Notes under the pieces: generated by a model | Told to the model about the DNA's origin: nothing | Seen by the model: only the letters and a program-made list of their open reading frames with translations | Database searches by the model: none | Source of the DNA: a virus | Length of the DNA stretch: 23,697 bases | IMG/VR virus record: IMGVR_UViG_3300010885_050101 | Span: 1-23,697 of that record | Strand: one strand, 5' to 3' | Translations under genes and position numbers: made by a program | Shown: piece after piece, positions 1 through 9,864 of the stretch | Layout of the letters: every line of letters starts with the position of its first letter | Numbering within the stretch: the first letter of the stretch is position 1

Positions 1-3000
1 GCAGTGACTGCCAATAACAACGTGTTGTCCGGACAAGTTAAAATTTATAAATCTGGAGTACTGTCTCAGACTATAACCGGAACTAATTTATATTTTGGAA
101 ACAGCATAGATATCTCAGATAATGCAGATTATTTGATAATTTCCGATAGTCTTGCAGATAATGAAAAACAAAATAGCGGAACTGTAAATGTTTATAAATC
201 TACAGAATTTGTATTTGTGCCATATCAAACATTAAAAAATCATCAACCGGAAAATTCTGGATACTTTGGAAGCAAGATTGCATTTATAAATGATTATAAA
301 ACAATTGTTGTTTATAGCTCTGATGAAGATACAGTATTAAAAACTATCTTTGATGAAAACACAACAATTTTTGACAAAGATTCTACAAATATATCACAGT
401 TAGCCGCTGAGTCGGGCCGAATTGATGTATATGATATGTATGAAACTAAATGGATTTATAGTGAAACTTTAGAGAATCTTCAAACGGCTGGTTCTGGATT
501 CGGCACTGCCATCGCCACTAGTAATAATCACATTCTTGTAACAGCACCTTTTGAATTTGATCAAAATTTACAATCAGGCATAGTTATTGATTACGAGAAA
601 AAAGAAAATACATTTAGCTGGACAATTAAGCATCAGCAAAAAGCAATACCAGATCCTTATAAAATAAAATCTGCGTTTTTATACAACAAAGCCATAGGCA
701 AGCTAGTAAAATATATAGACATTATAGATTTGGCACAAGGAAAGATTGCCGGGCCAGCCAGAGAAGAAATCAAATATTCCTGTTATTACGATCCGGCCAC
801 ATATTCCGTGAGCAACGCTAACGACGATGTAACAGTGGATGCTGATGCGCCCTGGGGCAAGGCACAAGTTGGTTATATCTGGTGGGATTTACGCACCACA
901 AAATTAATTGATGCATATGACGATTCAGTCGTATATAGAAACAGTGTATGGAATTCATTAGCAGTTGGAGCATCTGTAGATTTGTATGAATGGGTTGAGA
1001 GTACACTGTTACCAGCGGCCTGGGACAAAGAATCAGATACCGAAGCTGGTTTTGCTAATGGTATCAGTGGTAAAAGTCTATACGGAAACAATGTTTATTC
1101 TATTAAAGAAAGATTTGACACTGGAACTAATACAAAAAAATACACCTACTATTACTGGGTAAAAAACAAAAAAACAATTCCTAACATAACTGGTAGAAAT
1201 TTATCCTCAAGCGATGTTGCAAGTTTAATTGAGAATCCCCGGGGATCTAATTACACATATCTTGCGTTGACTGGCACTGACTCGTTTAGTTTAGTAAACG
1301 CCTCTAAGTATTTGAAAGAGTCTGATGTAGTGTTGTCAGTAGAGTATTGGACTACCACTGAAACGTCTCAAAATATACATAGCCAATGGAAAATTATTAA
1401 TGCCGATCCTAGCACAACAATACCTGCACCTCTTGAACAAAAATGGTTTGACAGTTTGTGCGGAAAGGATGAGATGGGTAGGGATGTGCCCGATGTAAAT
1501 TTACCAGAAAAACTTCGTTACGGTGTGGAAAATAGACCCAGACAAGGTATGTTTATCAATAGGTTTGAGGCATTGAAACAGTTGATAGAAGAAGCCAACG
1601 CAGTACTGTTAGAGAATCCAGTATTGTACAGTAGAAACAAAAGCATTGCAAACATTGATGCTAAAGAGACAGCACCTAAATTAGACTCTGGGTTGTATGA
1701 TAGTGTTCAAGATACTTCCGAAGAATTACGATTTGTCAACGTTGGTGCTTTTAGAAGACCGGTAATAAATGGTTGTGTTATTGTTGACGGCAAAATCACA
1801 GATATTGATATTTCTTATAGTGGCCGTGGATATCTAGTTGCGCCTTATATCTCAATATTAGGCAACGGCGAAGGCGCAGTAGTTCGAGCAGTTTTAAGCA
1901 GTAACGGGACAGGACAGATTATTGGGGCAACTATTATAAATCCAGGCGAAGGCTACGATGCCAATACTATTGCCACAGTACGCGACTATTCTACATTAGT
2001 AACAACTGATGCAGGTGCCCAAGGAGTTTGGAGTATATATTCATATGATCCATATGGAAAAATTTGGTCTCGAACAAAATCTCAATCGTACAATGTAACA
2101 GCCTACTGGAGTAAAACTAATTGGTTTGCATCTGGTTACAATCAATTCACTGCCATTGATCATGCGGTAGATTTGACTTCAGATTTAAAAACACTAAATG
2201 ATACTGTAGGACAAATTGTCAAAGTAGGAACAACTGGCACTGGTTGGTCGCTATTGGAAAAAATATCCGATGTGGAATCTTTTGACTACACACAAATGTA
2301 CAAAGTAGTTGGTTTAGAAAACGGCACAATACAATTGAGTCCTGCACTATATCAATCCTCAAATAATAGCACTGGATTTGATGGCACAACGTACGATGGA
2401 ATTGCATTTGATAACAGCCCTAATTTAGAACTACGAATCATTCTGACATCGTTAAAAAATGATATTTTTATTGATGATTTAAAAATAAAATACTTAAACT
2501 TGTTTTTCACCACAGTAAGGTATGCATTAAGTGAACAGGTTTATCTAGATTGGATATTTAAAACAAGTTTTATCAAAGCTAGACACAATGTTGGAACGTT
2601 ATCAACTCCAGTAACATACAACAATGACAATTTGGCAAATTTTCAAGATTATATAAGCGAGGTAAAGCCATTCAAATCTAAAATTAGAGAATATATCAGT
2701 GGTTACCAGTTGATAGATTCAAATCCTACTATGGTTTCCGATTTTGATTTGCCGCCCATATACAGAAACAATGCAATAACAACAATTTCTACCAATGTTT
2801 CTCATGGCATCATAACCGCAGATGATGCCTCCATAAGACAAAATCCTTGGAAAAACTGGCTAGATAATGTTGGATTTATTGTAACTGATATAAAAATTAT
2901 TAATGGCGGATCTGGATATATTGCAGAACCGGTTGTTAAAATTACAAATGATTCCGGAAATGGTGCCACAGCGCGAGCATTTTTTACAAATGGAGTTATC

Positions 3001-6000
3001 AATCGAATCATAATACTTACACATGGTGCCGGATATTTATCATCTCCGACCGTGTCAATTATAGGTGGTTTATCATCAAATGGTATTGCGGCCCAAGCAG
3101 TTGCAATTATTGGAAATAGCGTGTCTTCCTCGCAACAGCACGGTGTTGTTAGATCTAGTTTGATTAAAATAAAATTTGATAGAATAACAAGTTCTTATTT
3201 CTTTGTGAATTTAGAAGAAACTGAATTTATTAATACTAATGGAAATTTACAATATAAACTGACTTATGCTCCCGATACTGTTATTGGAACAGCGACAGTC
3301 ACAATTAGCAACGATCGATCAGACCGTGGCAGGATTCCAATATTGAGAGAAAATTATAAATTAACAACAGTTGCAACAACAAAAGATTATACCAAATATT
3401 CTGGACTGTTAACATTTGCACCAGGAACACAGCCGCCAGCCGGACAAATAATTAAAATTGTTTATTTAAAAAATCAATCTTTGTTAAATGCCGCTGATAG
3501 AATACATCATTATTATAATCCACAAAACGGTGATATTGGCAACGATTTATCTCAACTAATGAACGGAGTAGATTATGGTGGTGTAATAATACAGGGACTT
3601 GGATTTGATGTCAGTTCTGGATGGGGATCTACTCCTTGGTTTACAGATAAATGGGATAGTTTTGATCCATTGTTTGATGACTATGTAGTAACAGTTGCAG
3701 CCAATACTCATTCATTCACCCTGCCTTATACTCCCAGTTTGGGAACCAAAATTAACACATACTATGTGGGATTAGAAGTGACCACAATACCTGTGGTAAC
3801 TGATTTGTTAACTTATCCATACGCTTATATTGGAGCCAATCCTACTGCAACATTGGTAAGAAATGTTGCGGCTGGCGGTATATCAACAAACTATATTCCA
3901 GTGGGCACATATGATTCAACTTCAGTTATTGTAAAGGTAGCTAGTGTTTCTGGAATACTGCCAGGCATGTCGGTATTAGGAGTTGGATTTAGTTCAAAAC
4001 AAATTGTATTATTAACTAACCCTACAACTAATACTGTTACTTTAAGTGCGCCGCCAAATACGCAACCCAACGGAACACTGTATTTCACTAAGAGTATTGC
4101 AGGTTCCACTACATTGTCGGTAAGCAGTACTGCGGGATTAAAAATTGGCGATAAAATATCCACATCTTCTGCACCTTCGTTTGGTGTTGACACCGTAGTT
4201 AAAACAATTATAAACAGTACAGAAATACTGTTAAATCAAATAATTTACGTCACAGTTCCCACAGCATCGACTTTGGTATTTACTAGACCTTTGATCAAAT
4301 ATACTGATATAGTAATTTCCAGTGGATTTGTTAATTTAAAAACTTCTTTGATTTCTGGAAGTGTCATCAACATCACTAGCACACTACCAAGTATCAAATT
4401 AGATGATGAGAATTTTGGGACCCCGCAACAAACCAACGCCAACTCAGTGATGTCTACATTCATTGGCAATGGCAATTTGAATACTATAACTATTCCTAAT
4501 ACATTTGTAGTGAAAACTGGCGACAAATTCATACTTCGAAAAAGCACCAGTGATGGTTCAATAATTCCTCAAGATACTGATTATGATTCTTTGATAACTG
4601 GAGGCGATATCAATTATGCCACTGCATCAGGTTTGAACGCCGATGATATTCTAGTTGACGGTGACGGATTTGTAACACCAACCACTAGCCCTGCCCCAGA
4701 AGAAGTAGTGCCTGGTCAAGTGATTGATGCAGTTGCTATCAAAGTATATGATCAGCCAAATTCAGGTGCTGCCAATATAAAAGTTGATAATTTTATTGGA
4801 GATTCGCTAACCAGTACATTTAAAATATCTCAAACTCCAAACAACGCAGAATCAATTGTTGTTAAGAAAGGCAATACAATTTTAAATACAGATCAATATA
4901 CCATCGATTATAAAAATAGAACAGTAACACTGATAGACGTTCCTCCTGTAGGAGAAATAACAAGCATTTATAATATAGGTTTTAATGGAAATAATATTTT
5001 AGATATTGATTATTTTGTTGGGGACGGCTCCACTACTGAATTTATTACCAAGGCTCCGTGGTTATCAGAAATTACTAACATTGTATATTTGAATGGTGTG
5101 GTTGCAACTCCTGATTTATTCCGAACAGATGCAAGTTATCAAACTGCAAACCGAGTTGCTTTGAGATTTGCAACACCACCTGGCAATAGTGCATTAATAA
5201 ATTACGTTATTGTTTCAGGCAACCAACAAACATTTGCAATTACCAAAAAAGAAAAAATTGTTCCAACTGGAACAAATACTTATAAACTAGCATTTCCAGT
5301 TGGAAATAATTTGCCAGCTGAAGCAAATATGATTGTTAGAGTAAATCAAAGTATTTTGCCTTCGCCCGTTAGCAGTTATTTTACTATAAAAAACAACAAA
5401 TTATCTTATAAAATTGATCCGGCAAAGATAATTCCTTATTCTACTCCTATCACAAATATTTTAGTATTTGTTGGAACAACCACACTAAAATTAGGAACTG
5501 ATTACACAGTAGACCCAGGTGGCTTGACTATTAAAATAAACAAAATAACTTATGCAACCTATGTTAATAAAACTTTAGTTGTCACAGCAAACAATTCGCA
5601 AGGTTATGTGTATGATTCGATTAATAATACAATTGTATTTTCACAATCTTATACTAGCTCTGATTTAGTTGAGGTTATCAGTTCATACAATCATGATATA
5701 TTAGATATTCAAAGAACTGCAATCACAATCAGTACCAACTTATCAATAACACAAAATTCAACAGAATATTACACTTATAGAGAATCGTTATCGGGATTAA
5801 TCGCGCTTGACCGAACAGTGATTTCTGATGAATATGTTTGGGTTGTAAAAAATACCACATTGCTGGCACCATCGGTGGATTACAAACTGAATGATGACAA
5901 ACAAAGTATCCAGTTGGCAAACACTCCTGCCATCAGCGATGTGTTTACATTGATTACATTTGGCAGTAATGTTTTGGGTTCAACCATATCATACATGCAA

Positions 6001-7056
6001 TTCAAGGACATGTTGAATAGAGTACACTACAAACGATTGAGCAAAAATAAACAAACCAAATTGTTGCAACCTTTACTATTCAACGATACTTCAATTGTAG
6101 TGAACAATGCAAGCAATTTTGACATTCCAAACACCGCAATTAATCGTCCTGGTATAATTGAAATTAGAGGAGAACGTATTGAATATTTTTCACTTGTTGG
6201 TAACACGTTAAGCAAATTGCGTCGAGGCACTTTAGGAACTGGAGTTCCGGCACTGCACAAAACTGGAACGTTGGTGCAAGACATCGGGCCATCAGAAACC
6301 TTGCCATACACTGAATCTTCTGTAATACAACAAATAGAGTCAGATGGTTCTGCTATTATCAATTTAAATTTTGTTCCCACAAAGGTAGCAGAAACGGCTG
6401 TGAATTTCAAAATCAATCGTCAATACAAAATAGTTACACTAGGCACAACAGACTGGAATATAGCTGCCAACACCACCGGGGTGTTATATGCTGTTGGAGA
6501 TATTGTCACAGTGAGCAAATCAGCTTCGGGATCGGGCACTGCAATATCCACGTCTTACGGTCAGTGCGATGAAATTGAAGTATTCATTGGGGGTTACAAC
6601 ATTGATACAGTATGGTCTTTCAATACAACCTATGCAATTGGCACAATAGTTATTTCAGGTAGTTACACATATCAAGCAACTGTTGCACATACCAGCAACA
6701 CAACTTTCAAACAAGATTATGATTTGGGATATTGGAAGTTATTTGTTGGAAATACAAGACTAAAGAAAATACCTTACAAAGTTTATCACGAATTACAAAA
6801 TTCAACAGCATCTTTGAATCCCAGTAATTTTGAACAGATAATGGATGCTGAATTCACTGTGGATGGTGTTTCTGCGGCTGTTCGATTGACAACTCCCGTT
6901 GATGTGGGCGTAAAGGTAACAGTTGTTAAGAGAATGGGCACCCAATGGGACAGCATGTTAAATATACAATACGACTCGGGTGCCATAACTGAATTTTTGA
7001 AAGCAACGCCGGGCATCTGGTATTCAGAAAATTCAACGTTTGGGCTAGCACCTTAG
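1..7056 (+). CDS. Giant beta-rich virion structural protein, N-terminus outside the window
   Basis: The frame is open from the first base, so the gene begins upstream; the GTG at base 4 is just the first possible start inside the window. At least 2350 residues. Counting from base 4, residues about 20-200 hold FG-GAP-like segments (FGNSIDIS, FGSKIAF, FGTAIATS) as in beta-propellers. Residues about 600-660 and 965-1035 carry GxGY...P repeats (SGRGYLVAP, GGSGYIAEP, GAGYLSSP). Residues about 1595-1900 contain FxGDGSTTEF-type beta repeats. From about 2000 there is an FKDMLNR...GERIEY...LRRGTLGT segment that I recall from large structural proteins of T4-like marine phages. Residues about 2200-2245 have a W-x5-Y-x2-G-x2-V...W pattern like small carbohydrate-binding modules. 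It is followed by virion and fibre genes, so a tail or baseplate-associated adhesion role is likely; the exact location in the virion is inferred. No enzymatic motif seen. Confidence 0.8.
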   Translation, partial: AVTANNNVLSGQVKIYKSGVLSQTITGTNLYFGNSIDISDNADYLIISDSLADNEKQNSGTVNVYKSTEFVFVPYQTLKNHQPENSGYFGSKIAFINDYKTIVVYSSDEDTVLKTIFDENTTIFDKDSTNISQLAAESGRIDVYDMYETKWIYSETLENLQTAGSGFGTAIATSNNHILVTAPFEFDQNLQSGIVIDYEKKENTFSWTIKHQQKAIPDPYKIKSAFLYNKAIGKLVKYIDIIDLAQGKIAGPAREEIKYSCYYDPATYSVSNANDDVTVDADAPWGKAQVGYIWWDLRTTKLIDAYDDSVVYRNSVWNSLAVGASVDLYEWVESTLLPAAWDKESDTEAGFANGISGKSLYGNNVYSIKERFDTGTNTKKYTYYYWVKNKKTIPNITGRNLSSSDVASLIENPRGSNYTYLALTGTDSFSLVNASKYLKESDVVLSVEYWTTTETSQNIHSQWKIINADPSTTIPAPLEQKWFDSLCGKDEMGRDVPDVNLPEKLRYGVENRPRQGMFINRFEALKQLIEEANAVLLENPVLYSRNKSIANIDAKETAPKLDSGLYDSVQDTSEELRFVNVGAFRRPVINGCVIVDGKITDIDISYSGRGYLVAPYISILGNGEGAVVRAVLSSNGTGQIIGATIINPGEGYDANTIATVRDYSTLVTTDAGAQGVWSIYSYDPYGKIWSRTKSQSYNVTAYWSKTNWFASGYNQFTAIDHAVDLTSDLKTLNDTVGQIVKVGTTGTGWSLLEKISDVESFDYTQMYKVVGLENGTIQLSPALYQSSNNSTGFDGTTYDGIAFDNSPNLELRIILTSLKNDIFIDDLKIKYLNLFFTTVRYALSEQVYLDWIFKTSFIKARHNVGTLSTPVTYNNDNLANFQDYISEVKPFKSKIREYISGYQLIDSNPTMVSDFDLPPIYRNNAITTISTNVSHGIITADDASIRQNPWKNWLDNVGFIVTDIKIINGGSGYIAEPVVKITNDSGNGATARAFFTNGVINRIIILTHGAGYLSSPTVSIIGGLSSNGIAAQAVAIIGNSVSSSQQHGVVRSSLIKIKFDRITSSYFFVNLEETEFINTNGNLQYKLTYAPDTVIGTATVTISNDRSDRGRIPILRENYKLTTVATTKDYTKYSGLLTFAPGTQPPAGQIIKIVYLKNQSLLNAADRIHHYYNPQNGDIGNDLSQLMNGVDYGGVIIQGLGFDVSSGWGSTPWFTDKWDSFDPLFDDYVVTVAANTHSFTLPYTPSLGTKINTYYVGLEVTTIPVVTDLLTYPYAYIGANPTATLVRNVAAGGISTNYIPVGTYDSTSVIVKVASVSGILPGMSVLGVGFSSKQIVLLTNPTTNTVTLSAPPNTQPNGTLYFTKSIAGSTTLSVSSTAGLKIGDKISTSSAPSFGVDTVVKTIINSTEILLNQIIYVTVPTASTLVFTRPLIKYTDIVISSGFVNLKTSLISGSVINITSTLPSIKLDDENFGTPQQTNANSVMSTFIGNGNLNTITIPNTFVVKTGDKFILRKSTSDGSIIPQDTDYDSLITGGDINYATASGLNADDILVDGDGFVTPTTSPAPEEVVPGQVIDAVAIKVYDQPNSGAANIKVDNFIGDSLTSTFKISQTPNNAESIVVKKGNTILNTDQYTIDYKNRTVTLIDVPPVGEITSIYNIGFNGNNILDIDYFVGDGSTTEFITKAPWLSEITNIVYLNGVVATPDLFRTDASYQTANRVALRFATPPGNSALINYVIVSGNQQTFAITKKEKIVPTGTNTYKLAFPVGNNLPAEANMIVRVNQSILPSPVSSYFTIKNNKLSYKIDPAKIIPYSTPITNILVFVGTTTLKLGTDYTVDPGGLTIKINKITYATYVNKTLVVTANNSQGYVYDSINNTIVFSQSYTSSDLVEVISSYNHDILDIQRTAITISTNLSITQNSTEYYTYRESLSGLIALDRTVISDEYVWVVKNTTLLAPSVDYKLNDDKQSIQLANTPAISDVFTLITFGSNVLGSTISYMQFKDMLNRVHYKRLSKNKQTKLLQPLLFNDTSIVVNNASNFDIPNTAINRPGIIEIRGERIEYFSLVGNTLSKLRRGTLGTGVPALHKTGTLVQDIGPSETLPYTESSVIQQIESDGSAIINLNFVPTKVAETAVNFKINRQYKIVTLGTTDWNIAANTTGVLYAVGDIVTVSKSASGSGTAISTSYGQCDEIEVFIGGYNIDTVWSFNTTYAIGTIVISGSYTYQATVAHTSNTTFKQDYDLGYWKLFVGNTRLKKIPYKVYHELQNSTASLNPSNFEQIMDAEFTVDGVSAAVRLTTPVDVGVKVTVVKRMGTQWDSMLNIQYDSGAITEFLKATPGIWYSENSTFGLAP

Positions 7057-7094
7057 TTGATTATGCTACATTAAACTAGCAGATAATAATACTT

Positions 7095-7102
7095 GATAAA
7101 TA
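7095..7102 (+). promoter_or_regulatory. Candidate T4-type late promoter GATAAATA
   Basis: The octamer GATAAATA matches NATAAATA, the form of the T4 late -10 element (TATAAATA) reported for T4-like cyanophages. It lies in a 66-base gap and ends 20 bases before the ATG at 7123. The same octamer type recurs in two of the other longer gaps between plus-strand genes, which supports it. Such promoters have no -35 box and need the phage late sigma factor (gp55 type), which is not in this window. Confidence 0.6.
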
Positions 7103-7122
7103 TAATACAAAGAGAGTCTACT

Positions 7123-7737
7123 ATGCAGAGTCAAGAAACAACTGGAATGCACATCGAAGGGCACATTAAAATATGGGATCCCGAGTCTAAAACCGTCTAT
7201 ATTAACAAACGCAATGCAATTCATTATGAAAACATCAGCATTGCCTTAGCAAATAGTATAGCAAATAGCGGCAACGGATTTGTTTACGAAATGGCGTTTG
7301 GCAATGGCGGAACAGCCATAGATCCAACTGGCATTATAACATATCTAACACCAAACAGTTCAGGATCTAATGCCAGTTTATATAATCAAACTTTTCAGAA
7401 AGTAGTTAATCAAAATTCTGTTAATAACAAAGACCCCAGCAGAAACTTCATTGAAGTAAGACATGTTACTGGAACAAATTACACTGATGTGTTTGTAACC
7501 TGTTTGTTAGACTACGGAGACGGCAATACTTCAGGACAGCAGGCTTTTGATAACGCAACAGATGCAAACGGGTCGTTTGTGTTTGATGAATTGGGGTTAA
7601 AGTCCTATAGTGCTAGCGGAACCAGTTTACTGTTAACACATGTAATTTTTCATCCGGTACAAAAAAGCCTTAACAGATTAATTCAAATTGATTATACTGT
7701 GCGAATACAAAGTTTAACTGGTATTGTAGGAGTATAA
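7123..7737 (+). CDS. Conserved T4-like phage virion structural protein (204 residues)
   Basis: The frame could start at TTG 7093, but the ATG at 7123 is preferred: AGAGAG (7111-7116) lies six bases upstream as a ribosome site, and the TTG overlaps the late promoter. The N-terminus reads MQSQETTGMHIEGHIKIWDP, followed by NKRNAIHYENISIALA and a segment with EMAFGNGG...ITYL. I recall this pattern (IEGHIKI.DP, RNAIHYEN, FGNGG) from conserved hypothetical structural proteins of T4-like marine phages. There is no signal peptide, membrane segment or catalytic motif. It sits between the giant structural protein and the fibre genes, three bases before the next start, and probably heads a late transcript with the two fibre genes behind it. 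The precise virion role is unknown. Confidence 0.72.
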   Translation: MQSQETTGMHIEGHIKIWDPESKTVYINKRNAIHYENISIALANSIANSGNGFVYEMAFGNGGTAIDPTGIITYLTPNSSGSNASLYNQTFQKVVNQNSVNNKDPSRNFIEVRHVTGTNYTDVFVTCLLDYGDGNTSGQQAFDNATDANGSFVFDELGLKSYSASGTSLLLTHVIFHPVQKSLNRLIQIDYTVRIQSLTGIVGV

Positions 7738-7740
7738 CAC

Positions 7741-9864
7741 ATGAGTTATCAAGTTACATACACTGAAACAACTAATCCTGCCAAACCTGCGTTAACAGTA
7801 GCAGATCAAACTTTAAATTCTCAAACAAGTCTAACTTTTGTAGGAAAGAATTATGCGGGATATGCCCCAGTTGTGGCAAATAATTTCTTACACTTATTAG
7901 AAAATTTTGCAAATAACAATCCTCCTGCAAATCCAATTGAAGGACAATTGTGGTACGATAATACCAGTGGGGTTAGTTTATTAAAAGTATTTGACGGAAC
8001 AATTTGGACATCAGCAGGATCTGTAAAAAAAGCAGGATCGGCACCGTTAGCCGCCAATAGTAATCCTGGAGATTTATGGGTGAATACTACAACAGCACAA
8101 CTGTATGTGTTTTCTGGTAGCAACTGGCTATTGGTTGGCCCGCAGTTTAGTTCTGGAAGTTTAACAGGCACTGTAGTTGATACTATAATAGATACTTCAA
8201 ATGTAAGTCACAGCGTAATATCTTTGTATGCAAACAACTATCAATTAGCAATCATAAGCAAAGAAACATTTACTCCAAAATCAACTATTGTTGGATTTAC
8301 TACTATTAACCAGGGATTTAATCTCAGTTCTGTTGATTCAGACAGCACTACAAGTTTATCAAGGATATGGGGAACTGCAAATAATGCTGATGCATTACTA
8401 GTTAACGGGGTTTCTGTACCCTCTGCAAATTTTGTAAGATCCGACATATCTGGCACTAGTAATTTTCCGCTAACACTCAGAGCCGATGGAGGCCTGACTA
8501 TCGGCAATAACTCCAGTTTTAACATTGGTCGAGATGGAACTAGTACAATTTTATATTCTAAATCCAGTGGCGACAGTGTGGATTTCAAATTAAATAATAA
8601 CGGCTCACCAGTAACTGTGTTACATATCAGTGCGTTGGCACGGGTAGGAATTGGATCAAATAACACTACTCCTACAGCCACACTGGATGTTGCTGGCACA
8701 TTTACTGCTAGTGGCGACTTGTCAGTGACAAGTCTTACAGAGTCTACTTCAGCAACCACCGGCAGTATTAAAACTGTTGGCGGCCTTGCAGTAGGTAAAA
8801 AATCTACATTAGGTGATGATGTCACAATAAACGGCCAATTATATTTAAATTGGTTAAACGGCACCAGTGGTTTACCAGAACCTGGTTCGGCATTATTACC
8901 AAGTACCACCAATATTTACGATATTGGATCATCAGAATTATCATTTAGAAACATATATGCTGATTCGTTTGTAGGAAATTTTTCTGGAACATTTACTGGA
9001 ACATTACAAGGCAGTATTAGCGGATCAGCCGCACGACTTGCTAGTCCGACAGTTTTCAGTATGCAAGGCGATGTTAGTAGTGACGCCATCAGCTTCACTG
9101 GACAAAGTGCATTAGGAACTGCAACATTTACAACATCAATTAGCCAAAATTTTATCAGTAACAAAACAGCCGCAACTGATTCGTTGTTGTCTGATCAATT
9201 GTTGGTTTATCGTACTGGTGGCAGCAGTTTATTGAGAATGACCAAAGAAACATTATTGAGTCATGTGGCCACAGTTCCAGTTGGTGTAATAATGCCATAT
9301 GCAGGCACTGTGGTTCCAAACGGTTATTTGTTGTGCGACGGCAGTGAAGTTAAAACAGCCGATTATCCAGCATTGTACGGAGTCATAGGATACACTTATA
9401 AATCAGCTTCTCTGTTATTGGGTGCCGCAACATTTGCATTGCCTGATTTGAGAGGAAGATTTCCTCTAGGTAAAGACAGCATGGACAACGGCCAGCGTAT
9501 TCCTTCAAAAGATGATATTGGCGTGTTGATTGATGCAGGCGGCGGGTCTGCCAACAGAGTCACCGACGTTACCGCTGACATAATTGGTACGGGGTCTGGT
9601 TCTCAAACGGTCACGTTGTCAATTAATAATTTACCAGATCACAAACATAATCTCAGTAGTGCTTCTGCACAATATTATGCGGCAGGTTTGCCGGGCGGTG
9701 TTAGTGACACGGCTGCGGTTCCTGGACTTGGTTTATCAAATTCAAGCACTGGATCTGGATTGCCCAACAGCGGAGGAATTATTTCAAGCACGTTAGGGTC
9801 AGCAGTTACAATAATGAATCCGTATACAACTATAAATTATATAATTTTTACTGGTGTCCTATAA
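7741..9864 (+). CDS. Tail fibre protein with phage tail-collar tip domain
   Basis: 707 residues; TAGGAG (7727-7732) precedes the ATG. Residues 1-135 form the N-terminal module shared with the next two genes: LTFVGKNYAGY, LLENFA, GQLWYD, GDLW and a tryptophan-rich end (WLLVGP). Residues about 140-510 are a beta-rich shaft with fibre-type phrases such as ATLDVAGTFTASG and YDIGSSELSFRNIYA. Residues 512-574 are a phage tail-collar domain (VPVGVIMPYAG, NGYLLCDG, LPDLRGRFPLG). The C-terminus has an NLPDHKHNL motif (HxH, as in gp12/gp37-like metal-binding tips) and ends NPYTTINYIIFTGVL, typical of collar-type fibres. This is most likely a receptor-binding or short-fibre-like protein. Fibres of this class usually trimerise and may need a chaperone; none is recognisable here. 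Whether it is a true gp12 equivalent cannot be said. Confidence 0.87.
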   Translation: MSYQVTYTETTNPAKPALTVADQTLNSQTSLTFVGKNYAGYAPVVANNFLHLLENFANNNPPANPIEGQLWYDNTSGVSLLKVFDGTIWTSAGSVKKAGSAPLAANSNPGDLWVNTTTAQLYVFSGSNWLLVGPQFSSGSLTGTVVDTIIDTSNVSHSVISLYANNYQLAIISKETFTPKSTIVGFTTINQGFNLSSVDSDSTTSLSRIWGTANNADALLVNGVSVPSANFVRSDISGTSNFPLTLRADGGLTIGNNSSFNIGRDGTSTILYSKSSGDSVDFKLNNNGSPVTVLHISALARVGIGSNNTTPTATLDVAGTFTASGDLSVTSLTESTSATTGSIKTVGGLAVGKKSTLGDDVTINGQLYLNWLNGTSGLPEPGSALLPSTTNIYDIGSSELSFRNIYADSFVGNFSGTFTGTLQGSISGSAARLASPTVFSMQGDVSSDAISFTGQSALGTATFTTSISQNFISNKTAATDSLLSDQLLVYRTGGSSLLRMTKETLLSHVATVPVGVIMPYAGTVVPNGYLLCDGSEVKTADYPALYGVIGYTYKSASLLLGAATFALPDLRGRFPLGKDSMDNGQRIPSKDDIGVLIDAGGGSANRVTDVTADIIGTGSGSQTVTLSINNLPDHKHNLSSASAQYYAAGLPGGVSDTAAVPGLGLSNSSTGSGLPNSGGIISSTLGSAVTIMNPYTTINYIIFTGVL

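Noticed and set aside
7044-7080. Weak stem GCTAG/CTAGC around the end of the giant gene, considered as a terminator.
   Set aside because: Only five base pairs with a 27-base loop, no T-run and part of it in coding sequence.
8241-8912. Open frame of 223 codons on the minus strand within the first fibre gene.
   Set aside because: It lies opposite a well-supported fibre gene with clear domains, has no ribosome site and a low-information composition; a shadow of the coding strand. The same applies to the antisense frame at 15016-15624.
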